Below are positions 1 to 10,600 of a stretch of DNA of 64,000 nucleotides, piece by piece (position 1 is the stretch's first letter; each line of letters opens with the position of its first letter). A program made the translations under genes and the position numbers. Under the pieces are notes generated by a model that was not told the origin of the DNA, searched no databases, and saw only the letters and a program-made list of their open reading frames with translations. The stretch comes from Bacteroidota bacterium (GTDB taxonomy: Bacteria > Bacteroidota > Bacteroidia > B-17B0 > Aurantibacillaceae): assembly GCA_021323535.1 (NCBI GenBank), contig JAJONO010000016.1, forward strand, positions 1 through 64,000, read 5' to 3'.

Positions 1-1187
1 CCTAAATGTTCTTTGGCTTTGACTTTATTTCCTGATTTTAAATACAGATCACCAAGAGTGCTGTTGTAATAACAGTTTTCACCAAACCATTTCATAGATA
101 AAAGTTCCTTTATCGCCACATCATACCCCTGTACTTCTCCTAATGCCAGACAACGATTCAACTGCACCATTGGGTTTCCGGTTCTGTTCAGTAAATGCGT
201 ATACATTTCCAGGATCAGTTTCCAGTCAGTGTCTTCATAACTTTTAGCATTGGCATGCACATAAGCGATGATGGCTTCAATGTGAAAATCATAAAGCATT
301 TCTCCTGACGAAGAAAGATCGAGGTACTCATTTCCTTTTCCAATCAGAAACCAGTTCCATTGTGAACGGTCCTGGTCTTTTAGCAGGATGATCATTCCTT
401 TATCATCGAGACGGGCGTTAAACCTTGATACGTGATAACACATCATGGCCAGCAGGGCATTGGTTTGGGGTAAATTGGTTTTTATATTTTCTGAAAGAAT
501 AATGCATAAGCGCATGGCTTCTTCACAGAGGTCTTCACGTATTAATTTTTCGGGATGAGAAGAATTGTATCCTTCGTTGAACATTAAATACAATGCTTTG
601 AGTACGGCATCTGTTCGTTGTGTCATAGCATCCGCTCCGGGATAGTCGAGCGTGATATTTTCTTCACGGATTTTTTCTCTCGTGCGGTATAATCTTTTAC
701 CAATCGTTTCTTCATTACTTAAAAAAGCATTGCCGATTTCTTTGGTGCTTAATCCGCACAATGTTTTAAGCATTAATGTGATCTGAACTTCGGTAGCGAA
801 AGATTCGTGGCAGCAGGCAAACATCATACGCAGCTGCGAATCTTTGATTTCATTTTCGGTAAACATTTCATTGAGAGTAGGAGCGAGGGTGTACTCCGAC
901 TTTAACAGATAAGCAATATCGTTATCAATTTTATATTTTAATTGCTGCCGGCGCAGCACATCAATGGCCTTGTTTTTGGCGGCTTTGTATAACCAGGCCT
1001 GCGGGTTTTCGGGAAGGTTTCCGAATCTCCAGGTTTCTAAAGCTTTTAAAATGGTATCGTGAACAATGTCCTCGGCTTGTTCAATATTTTTTAAGCCGAA
1101 TACGCGTGTAAGAACAGCAACCATTTTCCCGGCTTCGTGGCGGAATAAATGATCAATGAGTTTATTTACTTCCTGTTTGTTTTCCAA
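1..1187 (-). CDS. ECF-family RNA polymerase sigma factor, ECF42/DUF6596 type (partial, runs off left edge)
   Basis: A sigma-70 family factor that would direct RNA polymerase to a small regulon. About 395 codons are visible and the C-terminus lies beyond base 1. Sigma region 2 is near residues 10-85 (IEQAEDIVHDT, then AWLYKAAKNKAIDVLRR), and region 4 is near 120-180 (LCGLSTKEIGNAF, then ETIGKRLYRTREKIREE). A long helical C-terminal extension follows (LYLMFNEGYNSS and TPR-like stretches), as in the ECF42 group. That group is usually encoded next to YCII/DGPF proteins, as here. The frame opens directly after a TGA and the only start that keeps region 2 whole is a TTG at 1187; this start is an inference. 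It is the last visible gene of a YCII-SRPBCC-sigma operon, with a 19-nt gap to the gene before it. No anti-sigma factor is seen. Confidence 0.88.
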   Translation of the reverse strand, partial: MENKQEVNKLIDHLFRHEAGKMVAVLTRVFGLKNIEQAEDIVHDTILKALETWRFGNLPENPQAWLYKAAKNKAIDVLRRQQLKYKIDNDIAYLLKSEYTLAPTLNEMFTENEIKDSQLRMMFACCHESFATEVQITLMLKTLCGLSTKEIGNAFLSNEETIGKRLYRTREKIREENITLDYPGADAMTQRTDAVLKALYLMFNEGYNSSHPEKLIREDLCEEAMRLCIILSENIKTNLPQTNALLAMMCYHVSRFNARLDDKGMIILLKDQDRSQWNWFLIGKGNEYLDLSSSGEMLYDFHIEAIIAYVHANAKSYEDTDWKLILEMYTHLLNRTGNPMVQLNRCLALGEVQGYDVAIKELLSMKWFGENCYYNSTLGDLYLKSGNKVKAKEHL

Positions 1188-1206
1188 TCACACACAAGAT
1201 AATAAA

Positions 1207-1656
1207 TTAGGAAGATTGTTTTTCGAGCAGTTGCTTCAATAGGGCAAGATCTTTTGTATTTGCTTTTTTCATGGCTCGCGACATAAATGGAGCAAATAAC
1301 TTTGAAAAGCCTAATGGCACTCCGCGGTTAATGAGTATCATCCTGGTTTTTGTAACGTCTTCTTTTTCGAAGAGATAAGTGGTTTCCATTGGAAAAGGTC
1401 CTTGTGCGGTACTCATGACTAGTTTCCGGTCAGTAACCAGTTCTTTGATTTCATAAGTGTAAGCCAGTTCCTTACCCAGAAATTTTGCTTTAAAAGCAAT
1501 CCTGGATCCAATCGCTAATGGCTTTGGTGTTTTCCATTCGGCGGAATGAATATTCACATACCATTGCGGAGCATTCTCAGGTTCGGTGGCAAAAGCAAAT
1601 ACTTTTTCAACCGGACAATTAATTATAGTTTCTGTTTTTACATTTACCTCTGCCAT
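1207..1656 (-). CDS. SRPBCC-fold (polyketide cyclase/AHSA1-like) protein
   Basis: A 149-residue cytoplasmic protein with no signal peptide. It has the START/Bet v 1-like pattern: an N-terminal strand (ETIINCPVEKVFAFATEPENAPQW), a run of beta strands, and a long C-terminal helix (FMSRAMKKANTKDLALLKQLL). Proteins of this fold bind small hydrophobic ligands, but nothing here indicates the ligand or a catalytic residue. It sits between the YCII gene and the sigma factor on the same strand with gaps of 52 and 19 nt, so all three are probably co-transcribed. AHSA1/SRPBCC genes are recurrent neighbours of ECF42-type sigma factors, so it may belong to the regulon. Fold assignment is good; function is unknown. 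Confidence 0.8.
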   Translation of the reverse strand: MAEVNVKTETIINCPVEKVFAFATEPENAPQWYVNIHSAEWKTPKPLAIGSRIAFKAKFLGKELAYTYEIKELVTDRKLVMSTAQGPFPMETTYLFEKEDVTKTRMILINRGVPLGFSKLFAPFMSRAMKKANTKDLALLKQLLEKQSS

Positions 1657-1708
1657 TTTTCTTTTTTAAAAGCAAGACGGACAAATCATATCCGCCTTGC
1701 TTATTATT

Positions 1709-2056
1709 TTACATATCCATTTTCTGGATCGGACGGATCTCTACTTTTCCATTCGATTCAAGCACGGGACAACCTTTAGCAATTTCTACAGCTTCATCCA
1801 TGTTTTTTGCATTAATGATAAGATAACCTCCAACAGCTTCTTTAGCTTCAATAAAAGGTCCGTCGGTTACCACTTTCTTGGTACCATTAACCTGTTTACC
1901 GGTTTGTTGAAGTGGCTCTCCTCCTGCGAGGTTCCCGTTTTTTCCGAGACCATCCATCCAGGTCATCCATTTTTGCATGTCGGCTTGCATGGTTTCTGCT
2001 GATTGACTTGCGGCATCAGCTTGTCCGCCTCTGAATAAATAAATGAATTTTTCCAT
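1709..2056 (-). CDS. YCII/DGPF-domain protein
   Basis: A 115-residue protein of the YCII-related (DGPF) family. It starts with a MEKFIYLFRGG strand, and carries the signature TDGPFIEAKEAVGGYLI near residues 63-80 and an AVEIAKGCPVL helix, followed by VEIRPI near the end. The fold is a ferredoxin-like dimer, with a His/Asp pair proposed to be catalytic in some members, but the physiological reaction is not established. This family is the standard genomic partner of ECF42 sigma factors, and here it heads the operon that ends in such a sigma factor. The 236-nt gap upstream presumably holds the promoter, but no convincing -7 element was found there. Confidence 0.88.
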   Translation of the reverse strand: MEKFIYLFRGGQADAASQSAETMQADMQKWMTWMDGLGKNGNLAGGEPLQQTGKQVNGTKKVVTDGPFIEAKEAVGGYLIINAKNMDEAVEIAKGCPVLESNGKVEIRPIQKMDM

Positions 2057-2292
2057 TTTCTTTTTGTTTTTTTTGTATCCTCCGAAGCTTGCCCCACCGC
2101 TGAAGTTTCAACGGCATGCAGTTAGCGTAGAAGGAAAATTGATTAATAAATTGATTTCGATATAAAGACGAGCATGTTTAAAAGAACCGGACACAAGATA
2201 AAAGATTTTTTCGGAGATTAACATAAGTTGCTGATAATCTTAATGTTAAAATTCAAAAAAGCAAATGAAATGTAGGAATAAAAATAAACGTG

Positions 2293-4473
2293 TTATTGAT
2301 TTTTTAGTTCCTGAACAGACAATTGAATGAGTTCATTCGCTTTTTTTACAAGAAGTTCGATTGTTTTTTCATTGATCGTTTCTTTTTTTACCTCTGTCTC
2401 CAATTCCGAAAGTAAATTAACAATATCCGTGGCGCCAACAAAATTGACAGATTGTTTTAATTTATGGCATATGTTCCAGACTTCCTGTAATTGATTTTCT
2501 GAAAAATTTTTGTTCAGTTGTTCAAGATCCAAAGGAACTGTTTTAAGATAGGTACTTACCACTTTTTTAACTCCGTCCTGGTTGAGACCAAGCGTTTTGC
2601 TTAAGTAATCAAGATTAGTGACTTTCCTTTTTTCTATTGGTGAAACTGATGATGTGGCATGGCTCGTCCATTTCCGGATTTTTTCACAGAGAAATTCAGG
2701 ATCAAAAGGTTTTGAAATGTAATCGTTCATTCCCGCGCTTAAACAACGTTCTTTTTCAATATGACTAACTGATGCCGAGAAAGCAATGATGGGGGTTTTA
2801 TGATTAAGATTGGCTGTATTGGAACGAATAATGCTGGTGGCTTCGAGCCCCGTCAGCCCTGGCATATAAACATCCATTAATACAAGATCATATTTTTTCT
2901 GGTTCAGATAAGTTAAGGCATTAACGGCATTGTCGGCTACATCTGCCTTCGCTTTTAATTTTATGAGATCCTGTAGCGCTACGTGACGGTTGATAGGATT
3001 ATCATCCACTACCAGTATATTGATATTTTCAAGATCGAAAGCAAGGTTCGGGTTTTTTCCGATGTTTACTTCAAGTTGTGAAGGATCGCCCTGGTGAAAT
3101 TCTAAATTAAAAATAAAAACAGAACCCAATCCTAATGTACTGGTGGCGCGAATGTTTCCACCCTGTTGTTCAACTAACGATTTACAGATACTGAGTCCAA
3201 GACCTGTTCCACCATACTTTCGGTTAGTATCACTTTCTGCCTGCGTAAAGTTTTCGAAAATATATTCCAGTTTATCTTCAGGAATACCAATGCCGGTATC
3301 AGTAATTTTAAATTCGAGGTGAGGAATGTTTTCTGTTGTTGTATTTTTAATTTCAATAAGTATTCCACCTTTTTCTGTGAATTTAACAGCGTTGCTTGTT
3401 AAGTTAAGCAGGACCTGGTAAAGTCTCACAGGATCCCCGATCAGAGCCTGAGGCACATTATCGTTAACGGTGTATTTTAAGTAGATACCTTTTTCTTCTG
3501 TTTTGTGCTGAAGCGCAGTCTGTAGTGTTTTGACCAGTTGACGAAGATCGAATGTTATTTTTTCGAATTCAATTTTATTGGCCCGTATTTTACAAACGTC
3601 AAGAATATCGTTAATGATATGAAGCAAATTATCAGAAGATGTTTTAATGGCCTGGAGATAATTTTTCTGAGTTTCGGAAATGGGCGTGTCAAGTAATTGC
3701 CGGGTAAGGCCGGTTATGCCATTGAGCGGACTTCTCACCTCATGACTCGTATTGGCAAGAAATTGTTCCTGGATCTGAAGCGCCCTCTCTACTTCTTTTT
3801 TCGCAAGCTTAAGTTCTACATTGGTTATCTTTATTTTGTTTTCCACGGAGTCTTTAAGATTCAGAAATTGTATAACAATGTAAGTGAGCATTACAAAACC
3901 CGCTATAATACCTATCATTGGGTTGGTGTTATGATAAACCGATTCGTTATGCATGTAATCATACAATCTGAATTTGGTGTAAAGAGTCCATACGATAAGA
4001 GAAACAACAGAAACAGCAATTCCCCAACGTTTACCTAATGTAAAATAAGCGTAAAGAACTGATGTGGCGTAGAAAAGCAAATTGCCTAAACCAATTACGT
4101 CCTTGTTAAACAAAGTTCCGGTAGAAATGACTGTCATTATAACGATCGAAAAAAATACCGATGCCGCTTTTCCATTTTTTAAATATTTTAAGATGGCTAA
4201 CACAATAAAAACGGCTAAGAGTCCAATGCTGCCATTGATAACTGCAAACAAAGAAGTTTTGAGTATGTACATGGTTACAACAAGTAACAGAATAGTAATG
4301 AAGTTAAGAATAGCAAGATTAAAAGTCATACGGATCTTTGCCTGCTCAAAATAATCCTGCACCGAGTTGAGGTAATCACCAATAACCCAATCCGAGAATT
4401 TAGAGTATAATTTAAATCTTTTAAAAGTAGTTATCATTACCTGCTTACTGCAATCAACTGCAAACTTAATCAA
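2293..4473 (-). CDS. membrane hybrid sensor histidine kinase (TM-HisKA-HATPase-REC-Hpt)
   Basis: A 726-residue hybrid kinase. Five or six hydrophobic segments lie between residues about 50 and 205, with no recognisable extracellular sensor domain, so the membrane region itself may sense. A short coiled coil (212-238) leads to the H-box FLANTSHEVRSPLNGI with phosphoacceptor His244. The ATPase domain shows an N-box (NLTSNAVKFTE), DTGIGI and GGTGLGLS. A receiver (487-600) has Asp534 in LMDVYMPG. A C-terminal Hpt domain has His670 in CHKLKQSVNFVG. All phosphorelay residues are intact, so an internal His-Asp-His relay is expected. No response regulator gene is adjacent. It is divergent from the T9SS operon with about 200 nt between. 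Met13 is an alternative start. Confidence 0.93.
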   Translation of the reverse strand: MIKFAVDCSKQVMITTFKRFKLYSKFSDWVIGDYLNSVQDYFEQAKIRMTFNLAILNFITILLLVVTMYILKTSLFAVINGSIGLLAVFIVLAILKYLKNGKAASVFFSIVIMTVISTGTLFNKDVIGLGNLLFYATSVLYAYFTLGKRWGIAVSVVSLIVWTLYTKFRLYDYMHNESVYHNTNPMIGIIAGFVMLTYIVIQFLNLKDSVENKIKITNVELKLAKKEVERALQIQEQFLANTSHEVRSPLNGITGLTRQLLDTPISETQKNYLQAIKTSSDNLLHIINDILDVCKIRANKIEFEKITFDLRQLVKTLQTALQHKTEEKGIYLKYTVNDNVPQALIGDPVRLYQVLLNLTSNAVKFTEKGGILIEIKNTTTENIPHLEFKITDTGIGIPEDKLEYIFENFTQAESDTNRKYGGTGLGLSICKSLVEQQGGNIRATSTLGLGSVFIFNLEFHQGDPSQLEVNIGKNPNLAFDLENINILVVDDNPINRHVALQDLIKLKAKADVADNAVNALTYLNQKKYDLVLMDVYMPGLTGLEATSIIRSNTANLNHKTPIIAFSASVSHIEKERCLSAGMNDYISKPFDPEFLCEKIRKWTSHATSSVSPIEKRKVTNLDYLSKTLGLNQDGVKKVVSTYLKTVPLDLEQLNKNFSENQLQEVWNICHKLKQSVNFVGATDIVNLLSELETEVKKETINEKTIELLVKKANELIQLSVQELKNQ

Positions 4474-4670
4474 ATCTACTGAATCTGAATTTGGCTGACA
4501 TTGCTGTCTAAATTATTTAAATCACTGATGTTCATCCGGAAAGCACGTGGCGTAGGGCATTTCATAAAGGCATGGTAATGGAAATCCCTTAGTAAAATCA
4601 TGGATAATACTTAAGTCCTAAAGGCACCTCGTGGATGAACTTTGTTTTCCAAAAAAAGAACATCTCACGC

Positions 4671-7600
4671 ATGAAAAAAATTGTAATCATCTGGTTCGCA
4701 TTTTTGTTTTTCCCTTTGTGCAATTTTGCTACCCACATTGTTGGCGGCGAACTTAATTATACTTATAACGGAGGATCAAGTTATACCATACGTTTACGAC
4801 TTTACCGCGATTGCGGACCAGGTACAGCAGGTTTTCCTAACAGTGTTTCTATTTCTGTGCGTGGAAATATGGGCGCCACTTTTTCACCAGGTAAGGATTT
4901 TAATATGTCGCTTGCTTCTGTTGCCAACGTTCCTTCCAATCAGCCACCCTGCGCAGTAGCTCCAAATCCAATGCCATGCGTTCAGGTTGGGACATATAGC
5001 ATTACTGTAAATAATCTTCCCCCTAATGTTGGCGGGTACCATTTGTTCTACCAGGTTACTGCAAGAAATTTATCACTCACGAATATTAACAGTGCCTGCA
5101 ACTGTATCGGCGAAAGTTTTTACGCGTATATTCCGAACAACACTGTGTCATCTTTTAATAACAGCAACGCGGTATTTAATGCGCTTCCTCCATTGTTTCT
5201 CTGCGTGAACCAACCTTTTACGATCAATCATTCTGCCTCTGACGCAAACGGCGATTCGCTGGTTTATTCTTTATATACACCGTATAACGGAGATAATAAC
5301 GCGGGTCCTCTTGATCCAACGTTTCCCGGAAATACTGCTGTGTTTACTCCTGTAAATTTTCTTCCTGGTTTTACTACCACTAATCCTTTAGGAGCGAGTC
5401 CGTTTTTTATTAATTCACAAACAGGTGTTATTACCGGCACTCCGGGAATGATTGGACAATTTGTTGTTGGGATAAGAGTTACCGAATACCGTAATGGAAA
5501 TTACCTTTCACACACGCTTCGCGATTTTCAATTCAACGTGATCAATTGTCCCCAACCGCCGCCAACACTGGCTGTTTTAAATATGACACTTAACAATGGA
5601 TGTGCAAAGACTGTAACTGCAGGAGGAATCTCGCAGGCTTCGGCAAACTGGACATCTGTTTTCCCCGGAGCAACCGGCGCGTACAACAGTTATCTTGCTT
5701 GTACCGCTGGTTGTTTAAGCAATACTGTTACAGCTTATGGAACGCCCCCGCCATTTATAGATTTCAAGATCTGCGGAACTTCAACCAACTGCGCGGCGAG
5801 TAATTTATGCGATACGTTCAGAGTATATTTCAATCCTACACTTTCTGTTTCTATTGTTCCTTCAAATCCTGTTTTGTGTTTTTCTCAAAGCTCTGGTACC
5901 ATTATGGCAATTGGAGCAGGGGGAACACCACCGTACAATTATTTATGGAACAACGTAAATCCTTCACAGATCATTAACGTAGGTAACGGAACGTATAATG
6001 TGGCATTAAGCGATGCGACTGGTTGTCCGCCTGTATATAAATCGGTTACTGTAACATCGTACACTGCGCCAATCGTTGCGAACGCAGGACCAAATATTAC
6101 GAAATGTATTCAGTTACCAACCGCGATTATCAATGCAAGTGTGAGTGGCGCAAGCGGCGGCATCTGGTCGGGAGGTACGGGCACTTTCAGTCCTAACAAC
6201 ACTACATTAAATAATCTTAATTACATACCAACACCTGCCGAGGTAGTCACGGGCTCTGTAAATCTTATTCTCACTACAACAGGAAACGGATCTTGTCCGG
6301 CCGATAGTGATACAACAACTATTTTCTTTTCAGGATTTACCGGAACAGTTAACGCGTCGTCAACACAGGTAAGTTGTTTCAATAGCATTAACGGAAGCGC
6401 TACTGTTTCAATTGGCGGAGGCGTTGCACCACATCAGTATACGTGGACTACAGTTCCCATTCAGACAAGTTCTGTGGCTACAAATTTATTTCCTGGAATT
6501 TATACTGTAACAATTAAAAACAACATAGGATGTACATCCAATGCAACTGTAAATATTACACAACCGCTTCCATTAAATATTAATTCTACTGTAACGAACG
6601 TATCGTGTTTCGGATCGGCCACCGGTTCATTAGCAGTTTTAGCCTTTGGCGGAACAGCACCATACACATACACATGGTTGCCGGGAAATCAGACAACAAC
6701 TTCCATTACAAATCTTGCAGCCGGAGTTTATACATTAGATGTTACGGATTCGAAAGGATGCCCTGCAGCTGCAGTTTATTCAGTAACACAACCCGCATCT
6801 ATCACTATTTCACAAACTGTTTCCACCGTAAATTGCTTTGGAGGAAATAATGGATCTGTTACAACCAATGTAACAGGAGGAACAAGTCCGTTTACTTATA
6901 CCTGGTTACCGGGAGGAATCACAACTCCGAACGCGACGAATCTTACAGCGGGAACCTATACTTTAATTGTAAAAGACAATAAAAGTTGTGTGTTAACAAA
7001 AACGCTTGTCATTGCTCAATCCCCGGCTCTTACGTTGAACACTGCGCTTACACATGAAACCTGTAATTATCTTAACAATGGATCAGCAACAGTAACCGCA
7101 GGCGGAGGAAGTCCGGCTTACACCTATTCATGGATCCCGGGAAATTTTACTTCTGCCGTTGTTTCAAATCTGTCTAGTGGAACTTATACAGTTACTATAA
7201 AAGATTCTAAGCTTTGTTCCACATCAACTGTAATTGCAATTACTCAGCCGCCAGCACTCACAACCGGAATCATTAATAAAGTAAATGTAAAATGTTTTGG
7301 GGGAAGCAATGGTTCGGTTACGGCAAATCCTTCGGGAGGAACGCCTGTCTATTCATATACCTGGTTGCCGGGAATGATAACAACACCAACAGCGTCAAAT
7401 TTAATTGCAGGAAATTATACTCTTATAGTCGCGGATTCAAAGTCATGTATTACCACAGTTACAACAACTATCTCTCAGCCCCTCGCATTAAATGTAGTGG
7501 CTAATTATACAAGTGTTATCTGTAATGCCAGCTCAAACGGAGCCATTTCCATTTCAGGAAGCGGAGGAGTTGCGCCTTACACCAGCACTTTACTACCGGG

Positions 7601-10600
7601 AAATATTTCTCCGCCATTTACAAATCTCGCTGCCGGAAATTATACAGTTTTCACTGCTGATGCGAATGGCTGTATACAAAGCAACACCATCAACATCAGC
7701 CAGCCGGCTAATTTTTCTTCAATCACAAGTTTTACAAATTCAACCTGTAACCTGCAAAACGGGGCCGCTGGTATTTCAATTACGAGCGGAGGCGCGCCGC
7801 CATTTACTTACAGCTGGATGCCTTCGGGAGGAACAGGTTCTCTCGCGTCAAACATTGGTGCAGGATCTTATACCGTTATTGTAACAGATAACAATGGTTG
7901 TCCTTCAACGCACGTTGTTCTTATCAATGATGCAAACGGACCCGGGGTGAGTATTGTTACCACAACAGATGTTTCCTGTTACGGCGGTTCTAATGGAGGA
8001 GCAACAGCCACTTTCACCGGGGGAACGGGTCCTTCATTCACATACTCGTGGAGTCCTTTCGGCGGAAACGCGCTTACGGCGACCAATTTTTCAGCGGGAG
8101 TTTACATTATAACAGTTGTAGATAATAATGGTTGTATTGGTTTAAGCATGACCAAACCAATCACAGAACCATCACCTCTTCAGGTAACTGCCACGTCAGG
8201 GAATGTTTCATGTTTTGGAAGTGGAGACGGTTCCATAGGCGCGATAGCTTCAGGAGGAACTCCTGGTTATTCGTATCTGTGGTTACCGGGTTCTTTTGCC
8301 GGAAGCAGCGTTACGGGTCTGCCATCGAATGTTTATACAGTTCAGGCTACTGATTTAAATTCATGTATTCAAACAGCAACAGTGCAGATCACAGAACCGC
8401 CAGCGCTTGCGGTTTTATCTTCAAGCATTACCGATGTAGATTGTTTTGGAAATTCAACCGGGGCGGCGAGTATTACTGTAAACGGTGGTACTCCAAACTA
8501 CAGTTACACGTGGTTGCCTTCGGTGAGTAACGGTGCGGGCGCTCTCGGACTTTCATCCGGCTCCTATACTGTTTCTGTTTCTGACGCGAACGGATGTAAT
8601 ACATTTACAACAATCACAATTAATCAACCTGTTTCTGCTTTAGCTGCAACAGCAGTGAGTAATTCTGTAAGCTGTTTTGGTTCAACGAACGGAAGTGCTA
8701 CTGTGAATGTGGCAGGCGGAACATCTTCGTATAGTTATTCATGGAGCCCGAATGTAAGTGCATCAAATTCTGTGAGCGCGCTTAGTCCCGGAAATTATAA
8801 TGTTATTGTTACAGATATTAACAATTGTCAGACTACAGTTTCGTTTTCAATAACAGAACCAACAATTATCAGTGGAACATTATTACCAACCAATTCTTCC
8901 TGTGGTTTACCTAACGGATCAATTGCTGCGTTAATAAACGGAGGAGCGGGATCTTATTCTTATACCTGGACACCAGCCAATTCGTCAACACCAAATATTT
9001 CTAATTTATCTCCGGGGACTTACAGTCTTCAGGTTGCCGACGCTATGAACTGCGTCATGAATTTCTCAGTCAGCCTTGTAGATACACCAGGACCTGTTAC
9101 CGCAATTTCTTCTTTTACCAACGTTATGTGTTATGGCTACAATAATGGCGCTGCTTCGGTTACTATTAATCAGGGAACGCTGCCATACCAGATAACCTGG
9201 TCGCCTTACGGCGGAAACACTGATTTTGCGAATGGATTAGTTGCCGGAGTTTATACCGTTAATGTAAGTGATGCCTTGGGTTGTCAGAGCACATCAACTG
9301 TTCAGATCACAGAACCAACCTTACTGATCGTATCGGCTTTATCTGTCACCAACGTATCGTGTTTCAGTGGAACCAATGGCGCTATTCAGGCCATCGCAAG
9401 TGGTGGGGTCCCTGCATATACTTATTCATGGTCAACCACCGCGACTACTTCTGGTATTACAGGACTAATTGCTGGAATGTATACGGTAACAATAAGAGAT
9501 GCGAACCAATGCCGAAGTTCCATTGCAGGAATTGTTTCCCAGCCAACCGCGCTTTCATCTTCCATTATTGGCGTGGCTAACGCTCTTTGTTTTACCGGGA
9601 GCGGAAGCGCGAGTGTAACGGCCGCGGGAGGAACAAATCCATATTACTATCTGTGGAATAGTTCTCCTTTACAAACCGGGAATGTTCTTTCGAATGCTCC
9701 GGGTGGAACGTACACAGTTTATATTGCTGACGCGAACGGATGTGCAACAACAAGTTCGGTTATCATTACACAGCCTACACAGGTAAATACTTTTGTAAGT
9801 TTAAATGATACCATCTGCGATCTTCAGAATGGCATTCTTGTTGCAAACGCTGGTGGCGGAGCAGGAAATTACTATTACTCCTGGATGCCGATAAACATTA
9901 CTAATTCAGGAACTCTGACACAAAGTCCTTCTGTTTCCACAACTTATACTGTTATGGCTTTCGACCAGAATGGCTGTGCAGGAAATTCAGTCATGTCGGG
10001 AATTGTAGTTTACAATTTTGATAAAACAAATTTACAGGTGAGTGGAATTTCTCCGGTTTGTCCCGGACAAGTAAGTTTGATCGGCGCTACCATTTCAGGA
10101 AACACGGGCCCGGTTTCTTATTCGTGGAGCCATAACTTAGGAGCATCTCCCGGAATCCACATTGTAACACCAACTGTTCAAACAGGATATATTGTGCAGG
10201 TAACCAATGCATGTGGAAAAACTATTTCTGATACAATGATTGTGGATGTGAATTCGCAGCCTGTTATTTCTATCAAATCGGATACAACAAAGATCTGTCT
10301 CCCTGGAAAAATTCAGTTCAATGATTTTTCTGTTGCGGGAAATCCGAACGATCCTATTACGTCGTGGAACTGGAGCTTTGGAAACGGGCAAATTTCTAAC
10401 GATAGTAGCCCTGCGTATTCTTACACAACCAGTGGAACATATTCGGTGTGGCTCACAGTTTCAACCGATGCGGGTTGTACTTCGCAGAACGCAGGAACTC
10501 CAATTGTGATCAATGTTTACAACACGCCTATCGCTAATTTTAATCTTAACGATACGTATTTCGATCTGCCATTCGATAAACTGATCTGTACCAACACATC

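Noticed and set aside
2057-2292. Promoter for the YCII-sigma operon
   Set aside because: No TAnnTTTG element with a -33 TTG could be placed with confidence on the minus strand.
5860-9990. Repeat array as a possible CRISPR
   Set aside because: Units are about 80 codons, in frame, imperfect and translate to SprB modules; no direct repeats of 24-40 bp with uniform spacers.
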